Source of the DNA: Gammaproteobacteria bacterium
Lineage (GTDB): Bacteria; Pseudomonadota; Gammaproteobacteria; HTCC5015
NCBI GenBank assembly: GCA_020630145.1
Contig: JAHDBX010000119.1
Span: forward strand, 1-6,124
Direction: 5' to 3'
DNA: 6,124 bases
Shown here: in pieces, positions 5,658-6,124 of the stretch
Numbering within the stretch: position 1 is the stretch's first letter
Layout of the letters: every line of letters starts with the position of its first letter
Made by a program: the position numbers and the translations under genes
The notes under the pieces: model-generated
Database searches by the model: none
The model's input: only the letters and a program-made list of their open reading frames with translations
Told to the model about the DNA's origin: nothing

Positions 5658-6124
5658 ATGAAAAAGTTAATATTGCCTATGTTATTCGCAAGTATGGTCT
5701 TTTTAAGTGCTTGTGGCGGTGGAGGGTCATCATCTAGTAGTTCGGGTGGAACTAATAAGAGTTCAGCAACTGTTTCAGCTGCTAATCAACAAGATATTTC
5801 AACTGCAACGGCTGAAAGCACGAAAAAAGCGGTAGCGTCTAATGCCTTTGCTGTTGGTTTTAGTGTTGGTTCTATTGAAAATGCTTTAGCAGAAAGCCTG
5901 TATGACTATTTAGCTAGTCTTGGTAATCTACCGTCGGCTATTACTATAGACCTTACTCCAAGTTTATGCCTTAACGGTGGTACTGCCTCAGTAAATTATA
6001 CGGCTGATAGTGCGGGTAATGGCTCAGGTACAGCCACTTATACCAATTGTGCTTTTGATGCAAATACAACAATCAATGGTACAGCCGTTTATACAGTAAC
6101 TAGTACTACATTTGCTTACAGTTA
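5658..6124 (+). CDS. Secreted lipoprotein with Gly/Ser linker, function unknown (3' partial)
   Basis: The frame is open from the ATG at 5658 to the window edge (155 codons visible). The N-terminus is a type II signal peptide: KK at 2-3, a hydrophobic core 4-16, and the lipobox LSAC with Cys19 as the lipid-bearing residue. Gly at +2 lacks the Asp retention signal of enterobacteria, so an outer-membrane location is likely. After Cys19 come GGGG and six Ser, a flexible linker common in such lipoproteins, then a Thr/Ser/Ala-rich region to about 60 and a possible helix about 73-89. From about 95 the pattern looks like beta strands rich in Thr, Gly and Tyr, with Cys104 (LCLNGGT) and Cys131 (YTNCAFD) and an NG at 140-141. 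These two Cys could form a disulfide in the periplasm. I recall similar Cys-GG ... NC ... NG patterns in uncharacterised proteobacterial lipoproteins but cannot name a family. The region from Cys104 on may be cut off mid-domain. Confidence 0.88.
   Translation, partial: MKKLILPMLFASMVFLSACGGGGSSSSSSGGTNKSSATVSAANQQDISTATAESTKKAVASNAFAVGFSVGSIENALAESLYDYLASLGNLPSAITIDLTPSLCLNGGTASVNYTADSAGNGSGTATYTNCAFDANTTINGTAVYTVTSTTFAYS

Noticed and set aside
5911..5920. TAGCTAGTCT shared with 4629-4638
   Set aside because: The downstream copy encodes ordinary Leu-Ala-Ser codons of the lipoprotein, so a 10-base match is likely chance.

Overview
The window is AT-rich (roughly 40% GC by eye) bacterial DNA with tightly packed genes, all on the + strand. 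The Shine-Dalgarno sequences, a Rho-independent terminator and a lipobox lipoprotein fit a Gram-negative bacterium. The gene families and base composition suggest a gammaproteobacterium, possibly marine, but no taxonomic marker is present, so this is inference.

Positions 1-4631 hold a three-gene operon with 2-bp gaps between genes. The genes are an iron-sulfur/FAD/NAD(P) oxidoreductase of the GltD type (5' end cut off by the window), a fused gamma-alpha subunit (korA) and a thiamine-diphosphate beta subunit (korB) of a 2-oxoacid:acceptor oxidoreductase. Together they look like a 2-oxoacid (most likely 2-oxoglutarate):NAD(P)+ oxidoreductase. KorAB would decarboxylate the oxoacid to an acyl-CoA and pass two electrons through iron-sulfur clusters to the flavoprotein, which would exchange them with NAD(P) and possibly a ferredoxin. 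From memory, the closest characterised relative is the three-subunit 2-oxoglutarate:NADP+ oxidoreductase of Azoarcus evansii. The operon ends in an 8-bp hairpin over the korB stop codon, followed by a strong 14-bp terminator (4655-4691).

Positions 4692-5450 hold a candidate promoter (TATAAT at 4777-4782) and two short genes that overlap by one base (TAGTG). The first encodes an 83-residue charged helical protein with a hydrophobic C-terminal end. The second encodes a small protein with two membrane segments. I recognise neither.

Positions 5451-5657 are non-coding apart from a weak hairpin and a strong ribosome binding site. From 5658 to the window edge runs the first 155 codons of a secreted lipoprotein with a Gly/Ser linker and two cysteines.

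The operon encodes a recognisable enzyme with some unusual cofactor-binding details. The least explained content is the small membrane gene pair and the lipoprotein. I see no mobile element, CRISPR array, tRNA or rRNA.
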